In this document: positions 21,784 through 29,622 of the stretch, piece by piece
Layout: every line of letters starts with the position of its first letter
How positions within the stretch are numbered: position 1 is the stretch's first letter
NCBI GenBank assembly: GCA_963643205.1
Contig: CAVIJJ010000022.1
Coordinates: 1 to 29,672 of the forward strand
Direction of reading: 5' to 3'
Length of the DNA: 29,672 nt
Source: Phil1 sp963643205
GTDB taxonomy: Bacteria; Bacillota; Clostridia; Christensenellales; CAG-138
Notes under the pieces: generated by a model
The model's input: only the letters and a program-made list of their open reading frames with translations
Told to the model about the DNA's origin: nothing
The model's database searches: none
Program-made: the position numbers and the translations under genes

Positions 21784-22578
21784 TTATTTAATATACATCT
21801 TTCCCACTATAAAGTTTTGAAGCCTTATAGGCAGCACCTTGCCCAGGAAACAGAAAAACTTATATTGAAGCCCTACGGTGCTTAGAACCTTTGGATGTTT
21901 TTTAAGCGAAAGGGCCACAAACTTTTTGGCTATCATCTCCGGGCCCATGCCGTTTTGCTCATCGTGCTCCATAACGGCAACGCTCTTTTCCACGCTTTGG
22001 CCGTAGTTCTTATCATCCGCGGCCTTTACGCGCGCCTTTGTGAAGCCGGTTTTAACATCGCCCGGCATAACGGCGGCAACGCGGATGTTGAACGGCTTAA
22101 GCTCATTGGCAAGGGCGAGAATAAGGGCGTTTACGGCGAATTTGCTGGCCGAATAGAACGCCTGGAACGGAATTGCGAAAACGGCTGCGACGGAGCTTGT
22201 CGCGAGAATTGTGCCGCCGTTTGCGCGCATAAGCGGAACGGCCGCGCGCACGCAGGCATGGAGGCCGAAAAAGTTCACGTCTAGCTGACGCCGCGCGTCC
22301 TGCATTGTTGTGCTTTCCGCGGCGCCCGATACGCCCATGCCGGCGTTGCTTAAAAGAACGTCCAGCCTGCCGTTTTCCTCTCCTATTCTTTTGAAGGCGC
22401 TGTTTACGCTTTCCTCATCCGTAACATCGGTATGTATGAATATAATTCCGTTTTCATTGGGGTCGGTTCGGCTCAGGCAATATACCTTGTCTCCCCTGTC
22501 CCTGAAAAGGCGGGCGGCGGCAAGCCCTATGCCGCTGCTCGCTCCGGTTACGGCAACTATTCTGCCATTATCAGTCAT
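21784..22578 (-). CDS. Short-chain dehydrogenase/reductase (candidate 3-ketosphinganine-type reductase)
   Basis: A 264-residue classical SDR. The cofactor motif TGASSGIG is at 11-18, with RTDP after beta-2 suggesting NADPH preference. NAG is at 78-80, catalytic S129 and YxxxK (Y142, K146) in FYSASK. The C-terminal ~60 residues (ALSLKKHPKVLST...FCFLGKVLPIRLQNFIVG) are hydrophobic and basic, as in SDRs acting on membrane lipids. It overlaps the alpha-oxoamine synthase gene by 8 bases and precedes the acyl ligase by 29. Reduction of the 3-keto long-chain base is the most natural role in this position. That is inference; other keto substrates are possible. Confidence 0.9.
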   Translation of the reverse strand: MTDNGRIVAVTGASSGIGLAAARLFRDRGDKVYCLSRTDPNENGIIFIHTDVTDEESVNSAFKRIGEENGRLDVLLSNAGMGVSGAAESTTMQDARRQLDVNFFGLHACVRAAVPLMRANGGTILATSSVAAVFAIPFQAFYSASKFAVNALILALANELKPFNIRVAAVMPGDVKTGFTKARVKAADDKNYGQSVEKSVAVMEHDEQNGMGPEMIAKKFVALSLKKHPKVLSTVGLQYKFFCFLGKVLPIRLQNFIVGKMYIK

Positions 22579-23752
22579 TAAGAATCACCCTTGCGATTAT
22601 GTCCATGGCCTCATCAAGCACGCTTTCGGTATGCGTTGCCATAAGGCTGGTACGCAGCAGGCACTCCGTGGGCGCGGTGGCCGGCGGAAGCACGGGGTTT
22701 ACATACACGCCCTCTTCAAACAGCTTTTTGCTTATTACAAGCGTGCGCTCGGGATCGTATGTATAAATAGGCACTATGGGGATGCGCCTGTTCTCAGTCT
22801 TTACTGTGGGTACGCCGCGCGCCTCAAGGCCGCTGCGGTAATATTCGGCAAGGTCGCCAAGCCTTTCAACCAGTTCCGGATGCTCGCGGATAACCTTAAG
22901 CGCGGCAATAGCCGTTGCGCAGCTTGCGGGGGTAATGGACGCGCTGAACATGAAGGGACGTGAATTGTGCCTTACATATTCGCAAACCTTCGCGTTCGCT
23001 ACCATGTAGCCGCCTATGCTGGCGAGGGACTTGGAGAAGGTACCCATGGTGATATCAACTTCTTTTTCAAGGCCGAAGTGGCTTGCGGTGCCGCGGCCGC
23101 CCTTGCCTATTACGCCAAGGCCATGGGCATCGTCCACCATTACGCGGGCCTTATACTTATGGGCAAGTTCCACAATTTCGGGCAGGCGGCAGATGTCGCC
23201 GCTCATGCTGAACACGCCGTCCGTAACGATAAGCTTGCCGGCATCGAGAGGAACCTCGCTTAAGCGCTTTTCAAGATCCGCCATATCGTTGTGGCGATAG
23301 CGCTCAACGGTTGCGTAGCTGAGCTTGCAGCCGTCGTAAATGCTGGCGTGGTTCTCGCGATCGTTAAACACATAGTCCCTACGGCCGCAGATAGCGCTGA
23401 TAATGCCCAGGTTGGACTGGAATCCGGTCGAGAACGTTACGCAGTCCTCCGTGCCCAGAAAATCGGCAATATCACGTTCAAGTTTGTTATGAAGATCAAG
23501 AGTGCCGTTTAGGAAGCGGGAGCCGGAGCAGCCGGTGCCGTATTTTTTAATGGCCTCAACGCCCGCGTCTATAACCTCTTCGTTCACGGTAAGCCCAAGA
23601 TAGTTGTTGCTTCCAAGCATTATCCTGCGCTTGCCCTCCATCATAACCTCTATATCCTGCCTTGACTCAAGCTGATGGAAATAAGGGTAAATACCCTTTT
23701 CCACAAGCTCGTGGATATAGACATAGTCCTCGCATTTTTTGAATAATGGCAT
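22571..23752 (-). CDS. spt-like: Serine palmitoyltransferase-like alpha-oxoamine synthase
   Basis: A 393-residue PLP enzyme that condenses an amino acid with an acyl thioester, releasing CO2. PLP-site residues are H135 in ENHAS, D207 and H210 in DDAHGLG, and the Schiff-base K241 in TFSKSLASIGG. The N-terminal IYPYFHQLESRQDIEV, GSNNYLGL and KKYGTGCSGSRFLNGTLDLH follow the serine palmitoyltransferase pattern more than KBL or BioF as I know them. The neighbours (classical SDR, acyl ligase) also do not fit KBL (usually beside tdh) or BioF (bio genes). The frame is open to 23803, but TGGAGGA seven bases before ATG 23752 fixes the start. A cysteate- or alanine-using relative (sulfonolipid or 1-deoxy bases) cannot be excluded. 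Confidence 0.9.
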   Translation of the reverse strand: MPLFKKCEDYVYIHELVEKGIYPYFHQLESRQDIEVMMEGKRRIMLGSNNYLGLTVNEEVIDAGVEAIKKYGTGCSGSRFLNGTLDLHNKLERDIADFLGTEDCVTFSTGFQSNLGIISAICGRRDYVFNDRENHASIYDGCKLSYATVERYRHNDMADLEKRLSEVPLDAGKLIVTDGVFSMSGDICRLPEIVELAHKYKARVMVDDAHGLGVIGKGGRGTASHFGLEKEVDITMGTFSKSLASIGGYMVANAKVCEYVRHNSRPFMFSASITPASCATAIAALKVIREHPELVERLGDLAEYYRSGLEARGVPTVKTENRRIPIVPIYTYDPERTLVISKKLFEEGVYVNPVLPPATAPTECLLRTSLMATHTESVLDEAMDIIARVILND

Positions 23753-23925
23753 ATAAGTCCTCCAGTTAGTTCGGCGCCGCGCTAAAAAATAAATAAAATA
23801 CACGAAACCGAAAACTCAATGATGCTTAATTATCTTTGTTTTTGGCTGATTTGTCAAGTTTTTGGGGCTTATACGGCCTTTTCGCCGCCCTTATTAAGAA
23901 TATGGAAAAACGAGGCGCAATATGG

Positions 23926-23931
23926 TATAGT
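23926..23931 (+). promoter_or_regulatory. Possible -10 element of the ABC importer operon
   Basis: TATAGT about 52 bases upstream of ATG 23983 could be a -10. I find no good -35 at 16-18 bases, so the promoter may depend on an activator, or the true promoter may lie elsewhere in the gap. Confidence 0.3.
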
Positions 23932-23982
23932 ATCCTATATAAAAAGCGAAAGGAGCCGCCTTTTTTCTTCACGCGGCCTTGT

Positions 23983-24873
23983 ATGGAAAAGCAAAGCAAA
24001 AAAGCATGGCTGTATCTGCTGCCGGCGATAGCGTTTCTGGGCGTATTCATGATATATCCGCTCATAGATGTTTTTATCTATTCGTTTGAGGAGGGGTACA
24101 ATTCCGCGTCCCAAACCTATTTCGGCGTTGGTCTTTACAACTATTCATACGTACTTAGGGATCCTTACTTTTTGCAGGCGCTTAAAAACACGTTTTTGCT
24201 TGTAATCATAACGGTTCCCGTTTCAACGTCGCTTGCGCTTGTTATTTCGCTTGCGCTAAGCTCCATAAAAAAGCTGAGAAACCTTTTTCAAACGGTATAT
24301 TTCCTGCCGTACGTTACAAACACGCTGGCGGTAGGGCTGGTTTTTATGATACTTTTCAAAAAAACGGCCTATACGGACGGACTTGTGAACCTGATGATAA
24401 ACTGGTTCGGCGGGGAAAGCGTGGACTTTATAAGTGGGCCTTACTGGGCAAAGATGTTTGTGCTAAGCTTTTACACCATTTGGGTGGTTATGCCCTTTAA
24501 GGTGCTTATACTCACAAGCGCCCTCGCCTCGGTTGACGAAACCTACTACAACGCCGCGCGTATAGACGGCGCGAGCGGCTTTACAATGTTCACCCGCATA
24601 ACGCTGCCCATGATATCGCCCATGATATTTTATTTGGTAATAACAGGCTTTATAGGCGCGTTTAAGGCATACAGCGACGCGGTGGCTCTTTTCGGCACGG
24701 ACCTTAACGCGTCGGGCATGAACACGATTGTAGGCTACATATACGATATGCTTTACGGCAACAGCGGCGGTTATCCCTCCTATGCTTCCGCCGCGGCGAT
24801 ACTGCTTTTCGCGGTTGTGCTCACGATAACGTGCATAAACCTTATGATAAGCAAAAAGCACGTGCATTATTAA
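23983..24873 (+). CDS. ugpA-like: Sugar/glycerol-3-phosphate ABC transporter permease (UgpA/MalF-type)
   Basis: A 296-residue inner-membrane permease of the carbohydrate-uptake (CUT1) family with about six hydrophobic helices. The first is WLYLLPAIAFLGVFMIYPL. The cytoplasmic EAA loop that contacts the ATPase reads YYNAARIDGASGFTMFTRIT (about 187-206). The frame is open from 23836, but the added 49 residues look non-coding, and MEKQSKKAWLYLLPA is the normal CUT1 start. AGGAG lies 27 bases before this ATG, with a GCCGC/GCGGC pair between them that could shorten the distance by folding. It is the first gene of a three-gene operon with a second permease and a binding lipoprotein. The substrate is unknown. 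Confidence 0.9.
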   Translation: MEKQSKKAWLYLLPAIAFLGVFMIYPLIDVFIYSFEEGYNSASQTYFGVGLYNYSYVLRDPYFLQALKNTFLLVIITVPVSTSLALVISLALSSIKKLRNLFQTVYFLPYVTNTLAVGLVFMILFKKTAYTDGLVNLMINWFGGESVDFISGPYWAKMFVLSFYTIWVVMPFKVLILTSALASVDETYYNAARIDGASGFTMFTRITLPMISPMIFYLVITGFIGAFKAYSDAVALFGTDLNASGMNTIVGYIYDMLYGNSGGYPSYASAAAILLFAVVLTITCINLMISKKHVHY

Positions 24874-24885
24874 GGAGGCCCCTAT

Positions 24886-25761
24886 ATGCAGAGAAATGAC
24901 GATTATACCGAGATAAACCGCCGCTACAAAATAAAGCGCGGAATATGGACGGGCGTAAAGTACGCGTTTCTGGGCCTTTGGGCGATTATAGTGCTTTTCC
25001 CGTTTTACTGGATGGTGCTCACGTCCGTTAAGGATTACGGCGCTTACAATTCCGAATATATCCCCAAGTTCTTCACCCTTTCGCCCACGCTTGAAAACTA
25101 CGTTGAGGCGTTTACGCAGGTGCCGCTCGCGCGATATTTTCTGAATACGCTGCTTTTCACCGTTATAACCACGGCGCTTATGCTTATTGTTATAACGCTT
25201 GCGGCTTACGCCTTCGCGCGGCTTGAGTTCAAAGGAAAGCGTATAGCGTTCGCGCTGCTGCTTTCGCTTATGATGATACCGAACGAGCTTGTTATAATAA
25301 CCAACTTCGTGACCATAACCGACCTTAACTTGAGGAACACGTTTACGGGGCTTATACTGCCCTCCGTAACAAGCGTATTCTACATATACCTTCTTAAGGA
25401 AAACTTTGCCCAGGTGCCGGACGAGCTTTATTACGCCGCCAAGGTGGACGGGGCTTCGGACTTTAAGTATTTAACCCGCGTGCTCATACCTATCTGCACG
25501 CCCACGCTTGTTACCGTTATAATACTTAAGGTTATAGAATGCTGGAACAGCTACGTTTGGCCCAGGCTTATCACGGACGACAGCAGCTATTATCTTGTTT
25601 CCGGCGGCATACAGGCGATACGTGAGGGCGGATTCGGCAGGGACAACATACCCGCCATGATGGCCGCTGTTGTGGCGATATCGGTGCCGCTTATAGTGCT
25701 TTTCCTTATATTTAAGAACAAGATAATGGAGGGCGTTTCAAGGGGAGGATTAAAGGGATGA
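24886..25761 (+). CDS. ugpE-like: Sugar/glycerol-3-phosphate ABC transporter permease (UgpE/MalG-type)
   Basis: A 291-residue CUT1 permease partner. Six hydrophobic helices are visible, starting with YAFLGLWAIIVLFPFYWMVL. The EAA loop reads YYAAKVDGASDFKYLTRVLI (about 183-202). The ATG follows AAGGAGG by seven bases, 12 bases after the first permease. It overlaps the binding-protein gene by 4 bases (ATGA). It would pair with the upstream permease as a heterodimeric channel. No ATPase gene is in the window, so a shared MsmK/UgpC-type ATPase encoded elsewhere is expected, as is common in Bacillota. Confidence 0.94.
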   Translation: MQRNDDYTEINRRYKIKRGIWTGVKYAFLGLWAIIVLFPFYWMVLTSVKDYGAYNSEYIPKFFTLSPTLENYVEAFTQVPLARYFLNTLLFTVITTALMLIVITLAAYAFARLEFKGKRIAFALLLSLMMIPNELVIITNFVTITDLNLRNTFTGLILPSVTSVFYIYLLKENFAQVPDELYYAAKVDGASDFKYLTRVLIPICTPTLVTVIILKVIECWNSYVWPRLITDDSSYYLVSGGIQAIREGGFGRDNIPAMMAAVVAISVPLIVLFLIFKNKIMEGVSRGGLKG

Positions 25762-27353
25762 ACCGCAAAAAGACCACCGTAAAAGCCATAAGCCTTATCC
25801 TTACCGCCGTAACGCTCGGCCTTATGCTCTGCGCCTGCCACGGCACGGGCGGGCTGAGCGAATTCGAGATGCCCGAAGGCTTTGACTCATCAAAAGAATA
25901 TGAGCTTACGTTTTGGGCAAAGAACGACACAAACAAGAACCAGACAAAAATATATGAGCAGGCGATAGAGGACTTTGAGGCACTTTATCCGAACATTACC
26001 ATAACGCTCAGGCTTTATACGGATTACAGCAAGATTTATAACGACGTTATAACAAACATTGCCACCAACACAACGCCGAACATCTGCATAACGTATCCCG
26101 ACCATATAGCAACCTACCTTACGGGCACAAACGTTGTCGTTCCGCTTGATGCGCTTATGGAAGACCCGCAATACGGGCTTGGCGGGAGCGAGCTTAGATT
26201 CACAACGCCGAAGAGCGGCGAGCTTGTTTCAAAATATCTTGAGGAATGCCGCATAAACGGCCACTATTACGCGCTGCCGTTCATGCGCTCAACCGAGGCC
26301 TGCTACATAAACAAAACATACGTTGAAAAGCTTGGCTTTACACTGCCCGACACGCTTACCTGGGACTTTATATGGCAAGTTGCCGAGGCCGCGACCGAGA
26401 AGAACGCGGACGGCACATATAAGGTAAACGGGCAAAACGTTATGATTCCGTTTATATACAAATCAACGGACAACATGATGATAACCCTGCTTGAGCAGGG
26501 CGGCTACGCCTATTCCGACGACGAGGGCAACGCCCTTATGTTCACCGACGACACAAAGGAAATTCTTTATACCGTGGCGTCGCACGTTAAAACAGGCGCG
26601 TTTTCAACATTTAAGATATCCGGCTATCCCGCTAACTTCTTAAACGCGGGGCAATGCATATTCGCCATAGACTCAACCGCCGGCTCCACCTGGATGGGCA
26701 CGGACGCCCCGCTTTCGGACATAAGCGCGGACAAGCTGGTGCGCTTTGAAACGGCCGTACGCGCGGTGCCTCAGCTTAACCCGGACGAACCCAAAATGAT
26801 GTCACAGGGGCCGAGCGTATGCGTATTCAACAAAGAGGACAGCGGTGAGGTTCTGGCCTCGTGGCTGTTCTGCCAGTATCTGCTTACGGACGGGGTGCAG
26901 ATAGCCTATTCCGAAACCGAGGGCTATGTTCCCGTTACGGAGACCGCGCGAAACAACGACGAATACCTTAGCTATCTTTCAAGCGACGAGAACTACGAAG
27001 TCAAAATTAAGGCTGTAAACATGCTGCTTGAAAACGTGGACAACACGTTCACAACGCCCGTATATAACGGCTCCGCCTCATTGAGGGACGCGGCCGGTCA
27101 GCTGATAGAGAACACGGCCAAATCCGTGCGCCGCAAGGAAACGATAGACGACACTTACATGGAAGAGCTGTTTGACGACGTGATTTCCCTATACAGAATA
27201 GGCAACGCCGAAACCGCCGCCGCCGGCAAGGAGGAGCTTGGGCCCATGCCCGCCGCCTCAAAGGCGCTGCTTATAGCGCTTGCCGTGGTATGGGCAGCCA
27301 TAATAGCATACGCGATATATGGCAAAATAAAGAAAAAAGGCTCGTCGAATTAA
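25758..27353 (+). CDS. ugpB-like: ABC transporter solute-binding lipoprotein with extra C-terminal membrane anchor
   Basis: A 531-residue family 1 solute-binding protein. The lipobox LCAC puts the lipidated Cys at 27. The mature domain starts YELTFWAKND, with IEDFEALYPNITI and NTTPNICITYPDHIATYL as in UgpB/MalE relatives, and later ALPFMRSTEACYINKTY, TLTWDFIWQVAEAAT and FAIDSTAGSTWM. Near the end, after PMPAASK, is a clear hydrophobic helix (ALLIALAVVWAAIIAYAIYG, about 504-523) followed by KIKKKGSSN. Ordinary binding proteins stop before this. The protein would be anchored at both ends, or tethered next to the permeases. Length exceeds the usual ~430-450. It is third in the operon, overlapping the permease by 4 bases. 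The ligand is unknown. Confidence 0.92.
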   Translation: MNRKKTTVKAISLILTAVTLGLMLCACHGTGGLSEFEMPEGFDSSKEYELTFWAKNDTNKNQTKIYEQAIEDFEALYPNITITLRLYTDYSKIYNDVITNIATNTTPNICITYPDHIATYLTGTNVVVPLDALMEDPQYGLGGSELRFTTPKSGELVSKYLEECRINGHYYALPFMRSTEACYINKTYVEKLGFTLPDTLTWDFIWQVAEAATEKNADGTYKVNGQNVMIPFIYKSTDNMMITLLEQGGYAYSDDEGNALMFTDDTKEILYTVASHVKTGAFSTFKISGYPANFLNAGQCIFAIDSTAGSTWMGTDAPLSDISADKLVRFETAVRAVPQLNPDEPKMMSQGPSVCVFNKEDSGEVLASWLFCQYLLTDGVQIAYSETEGYVPVTETARNNDEYLSYLSSDENYEVKIKAVNMLLENVDNTFTTPVYNGSASLRDAAGQLIENTAKSVRRKETIDDTYMEELFDDVISLYRIGNAETAAAGKEELGPMPAASKALLIALAVVWAAIIAYAIYGKIKKKGSSN

Positions 27354-27379
27354 ACACCTTTTCGACATTTTGTTTTTTT
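27344..27379 (+). terminator. Possible weak terminator of the ABC importer operon
   Basis: GTCGAA (27344-27349) pairs with TTCGAC (27361-27366), then ATTTTGTTTTTTT follows. The stem is only 6 bp and begins inside the last codons, so termination may be partial. Confidence 0.45.
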
Positions 27380-27382
27380 GAC

Positions 27383-27410
27383 TTGATTTATTGCCGTTTT
27401 GATTTATAAT
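27383..27410 (+). promoter_or_regulatory. Promoter of the Thr/Glu-rich lipoprotein gene
   Basis: TTGATT (27383-27388), a 16-base spacer and a perfect TATAAT (27405-27410), about 50 bases before ATG 27463. The upstream sequence is A/T-rich (T runs at 27370-27379), which may act as an UP element. Confidence 0.7.
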
Positions 27411-27462
27411 CTTAATGGCTTTGGGAAACCGGGCCATAATAATTAAAGGAGAACCGAAAGAA

Positions 27463-28323
27463 ATGAAGAAATTCTTAGCTATCGTTCTGGTACTTGCTCT
27501 CGCGGTCAGCTTCGCGGCCTGCTCCAGCAGCACCACCACCACTGACGAGACTACCACTACCGACGATACCACTACCACTACCACCGAGGAGACCACCACT
27601 ACCGAGGAGACTACTACTACCGAGGAGACCACGACCACTGAGGAGACCACCGCTACCGAAGAGGACGTTAAGGGCGAAGGCGTCATGACTTACGAAGAGT
27701 ACGTTGCCGCCGATCTCGACACCGAGGTTGTTATCGAAGCCTACGTACAGGCCAAGCAGTCCTGGTGGGAAGACAAGGCTACCGTTTACGCTCAGGACAA
27801 GGACGGCGCTTACTTCCTTTATGACATGGCTTGCTCCGAAGAGGACTACGCAAAGCTTGAGCAGGGCACCAAGATAAAGGTTACCGGCTACAAGAGCGAG
27901 TGGAGCGGCGAAGTTGAAATCACCGACGCTACCTTTGAAATCGAAGAGGGCAGCTACATTGCCGAGGCTCTTGACGTAACCGAACTGCTCGGTACCGATG
28001 AGCTGATCAACTATCAGAACCAGTTCGTATCCTTCAAGGGCATGACCGTTGCGGCCGCCGGCCAGGATGAGAACGGCAACGACGTGGCTTACCTTTACAA
28101 GTGGGACGGTTCCGGTCAGGACGGCGACGACCTGTACTTCAACGTAACCCTTGGCGAGAACACCTATACCTTCACCGTTGAGTCCTACCTGTGCGACAAC
28201 ACCACCGACGTTTATGCCGCCGTTAAGGCCCTGAACATTGGCGACGTGATCGACATGGAAGGCTTCCTGTATTGGTATGAGGGTGTCAACCCCCACATCA
28301 CCAGCGTAACCCCCGCTGCGTAA
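27463..28323 (+). CDS. Lipoprotein with Thr/Glu repeat linker and OB-like domains
   Basis: A 286-residue surface lipoprotein. The signal peptide MKKFLAIVLVLALAVSFAAC gives the lipidated Cys at 20. Residues about 22-70 are a low-complexity linker built on TTTTEE units, which is probably extended and may be O-glycosylated. The mature part has two beta-rich stretches. The first runs from EVVIEAYVQAKQSWWEDK through KIKVTGYKSEWSGEVEI, and the second from NQFVSFKGMTVAA through GDVIDMEGFLYWYEGVNPH. Both resemble OB-fold domains. ATG 27463 is preferred over TTG 27415, because AAAGGAG lies 11 bases upstream and the signal peptide then starts normally. Codons are biased to ATC, ACC, CTG and GAG, unlike the ATA/CTT-rich neighbours, suggesting high expression. 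I do not know its function. Confidence 0.88.
   Translation: MKKFLAIVLVLALAVSFAACSSSTTTTDETTTTDDTTTTTTEETTTTEETTTTEETTTTEETTATEEDVKGEGVMTYEEYVAADLDTEVVIEAYVQAKQSWWEDKATVYAQDKDGAYFLYDMACSEEDYAKLEQGTKIKVTGYKSEWSGEVEITDATFEIEEGSYIAEALDVTELLGTDELINYQNQFVSFKGMTVAAAGQDENGNDVAYLYKWDGSGQDGDDLYFNVTLGENTYTFTVESYLCDNTTDVYAAVKALNIGDVIDMEGFLYWYEGVNPHITSVTPAA
27529..27660 (+). repeat. Tandem ~18-bp repeat encoding TTTTEE units
   Basis: The linker of the lipoprotein is made of degenerate ACC/ACT and GAG/GAC triplets with an 18-base period over most of its length. Copy number could vary by slippage in frame, changing linker length. Confidence 0.75.
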
Positions 28324-28343
28324 TCACTTAACAAGCGACATTA

Positions 28344-28380
28344 AACGCTCCCCCGCGTACGCGAGGGAGCGTTGTTTTTG
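28344..28380 (+). terminator. Terminator of the Thr/Glu-rich lipoprotein gene
   Basis: AACGCTCCC (28344-28352) pairs with GGGAGCGTT (28365-28373), with a further GCGTACGC palindrome in the loop, followed by GTTTTTG. It begins 20 bases past the stop. Confidence 0.88.
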
Positions 28381-28395
28381 TTTAGTTAACGATTA

Positions 28396-29502
28396 TCAAA
28401 AACCGGGCTCTATTTTTTCGATTATGTCCCAAAACGGTTTAGTGATCACAAACGGCTCCGTAAACGCATTCAAAATAATGCCCGCTAAATCCTTGTCATT
28501 ATTTCTCGCAAGGGAGATAGCCTCCAAAATGTGCTTCTGAACTTTTGAAAATCTGTGTCCATATTCTCCCATAGCTTTCTCATTTGAAAAAATCGGGAAG
28601 AAAAAAGCTTCTCCGTTATGAAGAATATCCGGAACAAATCGCATCTTGCCCTGCGTGGTAAAAACCGTTCCGACCAAATCAGTTTCTTTCCCTTTCACCA
28701 GTTTTTCCAGTCGTGCTTGGTCATCCTCACTCAAAACTGCCGTACACGGAACCCAAACATAACTGTTCCTAAGGATTTTCAATAAAATTATAAGGTTATC
28801 CTCATTCCTTTCAGAATTGAATTTTTTCACGGCAGCTTCGAGAAACTCTCCGTCTTCCAGTACTTCTTCCGTAATTCCATTCATATCTGCAACGCATACA
28901 AAACCGCCATCTTTTGCCTTTTGAATACCAAACGTTATTTGTTCGCCTTCGTGCCAACCAAACTGCTGATCAGGTTCATTAAGAAGAGTTCCGATTAAAT
29001 AACCTTCACCTGAACCGGTTATCCTTACCCAGCATCGCTCAGGCTGCAATCCATCTTTCGTCAGATATACGAGTACATCATCTATATAGATATCGTTTCT
29101 GCAACGATCAATGGCTCGATATTCTCTCGTCTTTTCTATTTCGTCGGGCGCATCATAAGAGTGCAACGCCTCTATCTTATCGGCATATTTTTTTCTTGCC
29201 AAACCCACATACTCATTACTAAAACAAAATGATTCATCCTCCGTAACATCTCCTCTTCTGATAAACACTCTGATGTCCGGCGCGCCGTCAAAGAATTTAA
29301 AAAGACCGTTTCTTTGTTTCTTCCCACAAGCAAGGATTTCAAGGGTCAATCCGGCATCAGGATCAACATAGCCGTATGTCAGAACGCAGTTTGCTTCATC
29401 CGCACCCGGAAAATTCTTCACTGCCATAGCTATGTTTTCATTAAGTTTTACTGCGCAAAAATGATGATAAAACGCTCTAAAGCCAGTTTCTGTGGTTCTC
29501 AT
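28396..29502 (-). CDS. SseB-domain protein with DUF2314-like N-terminal region
   Basis: A 368-residue cytoplasmic protein with no signal peptide. The C-terminal ~130 residues follow the SseB N-terminal-domain pattern: NLIILLKILRNSYVWVPC, then KMRFVPDILHNGEAFFFPIFSNEKAMGEY, then AGIILNAFTEPFVITK. The middle (about 135-190: DDVLVYLTKDG, ERCWVRITG, YLIGTLLNEPDQQFGWHEGEQITF) resembles DUF2314, which is often found with immunity-like or SseB-type proteins. The first ~130 residues are not recognised. AGGAGG six bases before ATG 29502 fixes the start. The gene looks more A+T-rich, with ordinary mixed codons rather than the ATA/CTT bias around it, so recent transfer is possible. SseB-like proteins are often polymorphic-toxin immunity or accessory genes. 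That role here is inference. Confidence 0.82.
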   Translation of the reverse strand: MRTTETGFRAFYHHFCAVKLNENIAMAVKNFPGADEANCVLTYGYVDPDAGLTLEILACGKKQRNGLFKFFDGAPDIRVFIRRGDVTEDESFCFSNEYVGLARKKYADKIEALHSYDAPDEIEKTREYRAIDRCRNDIYIDDVLVYLTKDGLQPERCWVRITGSGEGYLIGTLLNEPDQQFGWHEGEQITFGIQKAKDGGFVCVADMNGITEEVLEDGEFLEAAVKKFNSERNEDNLIILLKILRNSYVWVPCTAVLSEDDQARLEKLVKGKETDLVGTVFTTQGKMRFVPDILHNGEAFFFPIFSNEKAMGEYGHRFSKVQKHILEAISLARNNDKDLAGIILNAFTEPFVITKPFWDIIEKIEPGF

Positions 29503-29578
29503 AAATAACCTCCTTTAATTTTCTATATATTACCCAAATATTTCTTACGCATGGTCTCCCGACGGGCGACATCTAAAA

Positions 29579-29620
29579 TGGGCAGCTGTGAACCTCCGTT
29601 CACAACTGCCCAAATGTTTT
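29579..29620 (-). terminator. Strong hairpin terminator of the gene at the window's right edge
   Basis: 29579-29593 pairs with 29598-29612 over 15 positions with one mismatch (C29586 against A29605) and a CTCC loop. On the minus strand TTTTAG follows, and on the plus strand ATGTTTT follows. It lies directly downstream of the partial minus-strand gene at 29623. Confidence 0.8.
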
Positions 29621-29622
29621 AT

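Noticed and set aside
22571..23752. Assignment of the alpha-oxoamine synthase as KBL (glycine C-acetyltransferase) or BioF
   Set aside because: The N-terminal sequence pattern fits serine palmitoyltransferase better, and there is no tdh or bio gene beside it. Kept as an alternative, not as the call.
23836..23982. 49-residue N-terminal extension of the first ABC permease
   Set aside because: The extension is not like CUT1 permeases and contains the possible promoter element at 23926.
27529..27660. Repeat array considered as a CRISPR
   Set aside because: It is a contiguous 18-base tandem repeat in frame inside a gene, with no unique spacers.
27475..28296. Long (273-codon) antisense frame over the Thr/Glu-rich lipoprotein
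   Set aside because: It mirrors the biased codons and repeat of the real gene and has no start signals.
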